From HTCC5015 sp051747425 (GTDB lineage: Bacteria; Pseudomonadota; Gammaproteobacteria; HTCC5015), in assembly GCA_051747425.1 (NCBI GenBank), contig JBNJGD010000009.1, positions 48,759 to 112,758 on the forward strand: a DNA stretch of 64,000 nt. Direction: 5' to 3'. Numbering within the stretch: position 1 is the stretch's first letter; every line of letters starts with the position of its first letter. Both the position numbers and the translations under genes were made by a program. The notes beneath the pieces were generated by a model. The model saw nothing but the letters and a program-made list of their open reading frames with translations. It was not told the DNA's origin and did no database searches. This document shows, piece by piece, positions 62,398 to 64,000 of this stretch.

Positions 62398-64000
62398 GTG
62401 AGCTGACCGCCAACTTCCACTTTCTGCGCCCCGACTGGCTGTGGCTAATGCTAACCCTGCCACCGCTGCTGTGGTGGCTGTGGCGCCGCCGCCAGTCCCC
62501 CGGCCAGTGGGGTCAGTGGGTCGACTTCGAGTTGCAGCCCCATGTGCTCACCGAGGCCCGGGGCGGACTGGCATCGGCCGATCGCCTGCGCGCCCTCGCC
62601 GTGACCCTGGTAGTGATTCTCGTCAGCCTGGCCCTGGCCGGCCCGAGCTGGCACAAGCGGGAAGTGCCCCTGTTCGATCAGGACAGCGCCCTGGTGGTGG
62701 CACTGGACCTGTCCCGCTCCATGCGCGCCGAGGACCTCAAGCCCAGCCGCCTGGAGCGGGCTCGTCTCAAGCTACTCGACCTGCTCGACGCCCGTCCCGA
62801 GGGCCAAACGGCCCTGGTGGCCTTTGCCGGCGAACCCTTTGTGGTCTCGCCCCTGACCCGGGACAACCGCACCATTCGCCTGCTGGTGCCGGCCATGGAG
62901 CCAGACATTATGCCGGTCAAGGGCAGCCGAATTAGCAGCGCCGTCAGCCGCTCTCTGGACCTGTTGCGCAACGCCGGCGCACTCAACAACGGCCGGATTC
63001 TGATCATGACCGACGGCAGCGATGAAGACGATGCCCGGGAGGCCGGCGAGTTAGCCTCTGGCCAGGATGTGCCCGTCTCGGTCATCGGCTTTGGCAGCCG
63101 CGAGGGCGCGCCCATTCCCAGCGGCGGCGGCTTTATCAAGGACCGCGACGGCGACATCGTCACCGCCCGCCTCGACGAATCCGTACTCGAAAACCTGGCG
63201 ACCAGCACCGGTGGCCAATACCACCGCATGAGCGTGGACAACAGCGACATCGAGGCGGTGCTGCCGCGCAGCCTGGGCGAGGACCTCAGCGAGACCGAGG
63301 GCAAACAGGCGCGCTGGATCGACAGCGGCTTCTGGCTGTTGCTGCCCCTGCTCCTCCTCTGCGCCCTGGGCTTTCGCCGCGGCGCCCTGGCGGTGCCGCT
63401 GGTACTGGCCCTGAGCCTGCCCAGCCCGCCGGCCCAGGCGTTCGATCTGGACGAGCTCTGGCTCAATGGTAACCAGAAGGGCCAGCAGGCCTTTGAGAGC
63501 GAGCGCTACGACGAGGCGCAAGCGCATTTCAACGACCGCGAGTGGCGGGCTGCCGCCGCCTACCGCAACGGCGACTACACCCGTGCCGCAGACCTTTTGA
63601 AAGACATTGAAACCGCCCGGGCCCAGTACAACCGGGGCAATGCCCTGGTCAAAATGAACGACGCCAACGGCGCCCGGGCCGCCTATCGTCGCGCTCTTCA
63701 TCTCCAGCCGGATCACGCCGACGCCCAGCACAATCTGAAACTCCTCGACCAGCCACCCTCCGACCAGCAGGATCAGCAATCCGGCGACGAGGGAGAGCAA
63801 GGCGACTCAGGCGAGCAAGACTCACAGGGTGAACAACAACAAAACAGCGAAGGTCAGCAGGGACAGAGCGAAGAGAGCGACCAACAGAACCCAAACCGGC
63901 ACCAACAAGGCCAGAGCCAACAGCAGGACCCGCAACAGAACCAGAGCGAGTCGCAGCATGACCCGCAGAATGGCCAGCAAGGGGAGCAGCAAAGCGAGGG
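62394..64000 (+). CDS. VWA and TPR domain protein (BatB-BatC type), C-terminus off the edge
   Basis: At least 535 codons, running off the window. Residues 1-85 hold two hydrophobic segments, then a VWA domain with MIDAS DLSRSM (about residue 103) and MTDGSDED, then a third transmembrane segment (about 308-325). After residue 355 come TPR-like helices (GNQKGQQAFESERYDEAQAHF; YNRGNALVKMNDANGARAAYRRALHLQPDHADA), and finally a long Gln/Glu/Ser/Asp-rich low-complexity tail. This is the BatB plus BatC arrangement in one gene. A BatD-type gene would be expected next. Confidence 0.85.
   Translation, partial: MSELTANFHFLRPDWLWLMLTLPPLLWWLWRRRQSPGQWGQWVDFELQPHVLTEARGGLASADRLRALAVTLVVILVSLALAGPSWHKREVPLFDQDSALVVALDLSRSMRAEDLKPSRLERARLKLLDLLDARPEGQTALVAFAGEPFVVSPLTRDNRTIRLLVPAMEPDIMPVKGSRISSAVSRSLDLLRNAGALNNGRILIMTDGSDEDDAREAGELASGQDVPVSVIGFGSREGAPIPSGGGFIKDRDGDIVTARLDESVLENLATSTGGQYHRMSVDNSDIEAVLPRSLGEDLSETEGKQARWIDSGFWLLLPLLLLCALGFRRGALAVPLVLALSLPSPPAQAFDLDELWLNGNQKGQQAFESERYDEAQAHFNDREWRAAAAYRNGDYTRAADLLKDIETARAQYNRGNALVKMNDANGARAAYRRALHLQPDHADAQHNLKLLDQPPSDQQDQQSGDEGEQGDSGEQDSQGEQQQNSEGQQGQSEESDQQNPNRHQQGQSQQQDPQQNQSESQHDPQNGQQGEQQSE

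Overview
The window is about 64 kb of a GC-rich gammaproteobacterial chromosome. The gene set and order (comEC-exbB-exbD-msbA-lpxK-kdsB, pyrG-kdsA-eno-ftsB-ispD-ispF, alaS-lysC-csrA-tRNA-Ser, recA-recX, mfd-csiV) fit a free-living, probably marine lineage near Pseudomonas or the Cellvibrionales. That placement is inference from gene content only. Most of the sequence is dense core genome with short or overlapping junctions. I see no phage, insertion sequence, rRNA operon or CRISPR array.

Layout. 1-5346: edge of a small secreted protein gene, a CoA hydrolase/transferase, malate dehydrogenase, a NUDIX hydrolase back to back with a small unknown gene, then kdsB and a Trm112-like gene. 5348-14977: lipid A and envelope block (lpxK, msbA, exbD, exbB, comEC, a DUF2062 protein, lolD, a LolC/E permease, sfsA). 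15088-20746: a BamE-like secreted protein coupled to aguA, a MioC-like flavodoxin, a clearly AT-rich NACHT STAND NTPase gene, then aguB. The two agmatine-to-putrescine genes are therefore separated by foreign-looking DNA. 20739-26004: mfd, csiV and an unknown lipoprotein. 26068-28842: a nitrite reductase operon (AniA-like nirK with a C-terminal cytochrome c, nirV, SCO1/SenC). 28921-38617: one long minus-strand run from pyrG to a DUF454/glutathione peroxidase reading frame, covering KDO, isoprenoid, cell division, peptidoglycan recycling and purine salvage genes. 38865-40241: fumC.

40242-40883 is a cluster of palindromic repeats next to tRNA-Ser(GCU). It holds a tandem duplication, a stranded tRNA 3' end, and a repeat family that recurs inverted at 16.6 kb. 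Then come csrA, lysC, alaS, recX, recA with an SOS-like site, a small coiled-coil protein and pncC. 47770-50832 is a sulfotransferase, glycosyltransferase and deacetylase-like trio. It is followed by a lipoprotein serine hydrolase, a flavin disulfide oxidoreductase, an apparently frameshifted small gene under an operator-like site, ilvD, mutS, and a MoxR/DUF58/DUF4381/VWA (Bat-type) operon that runs off the right edge.

The best candidate for an unusual system is the single-gene NACHT NTPase at 17297-19633, a probable anti-phage defence gene. Next in interest are the in-frame DUF454-glutathione peroxidase reading frame and the repeat island at tRNA-Ser. All statements are from reading the sequence; no database search was run.
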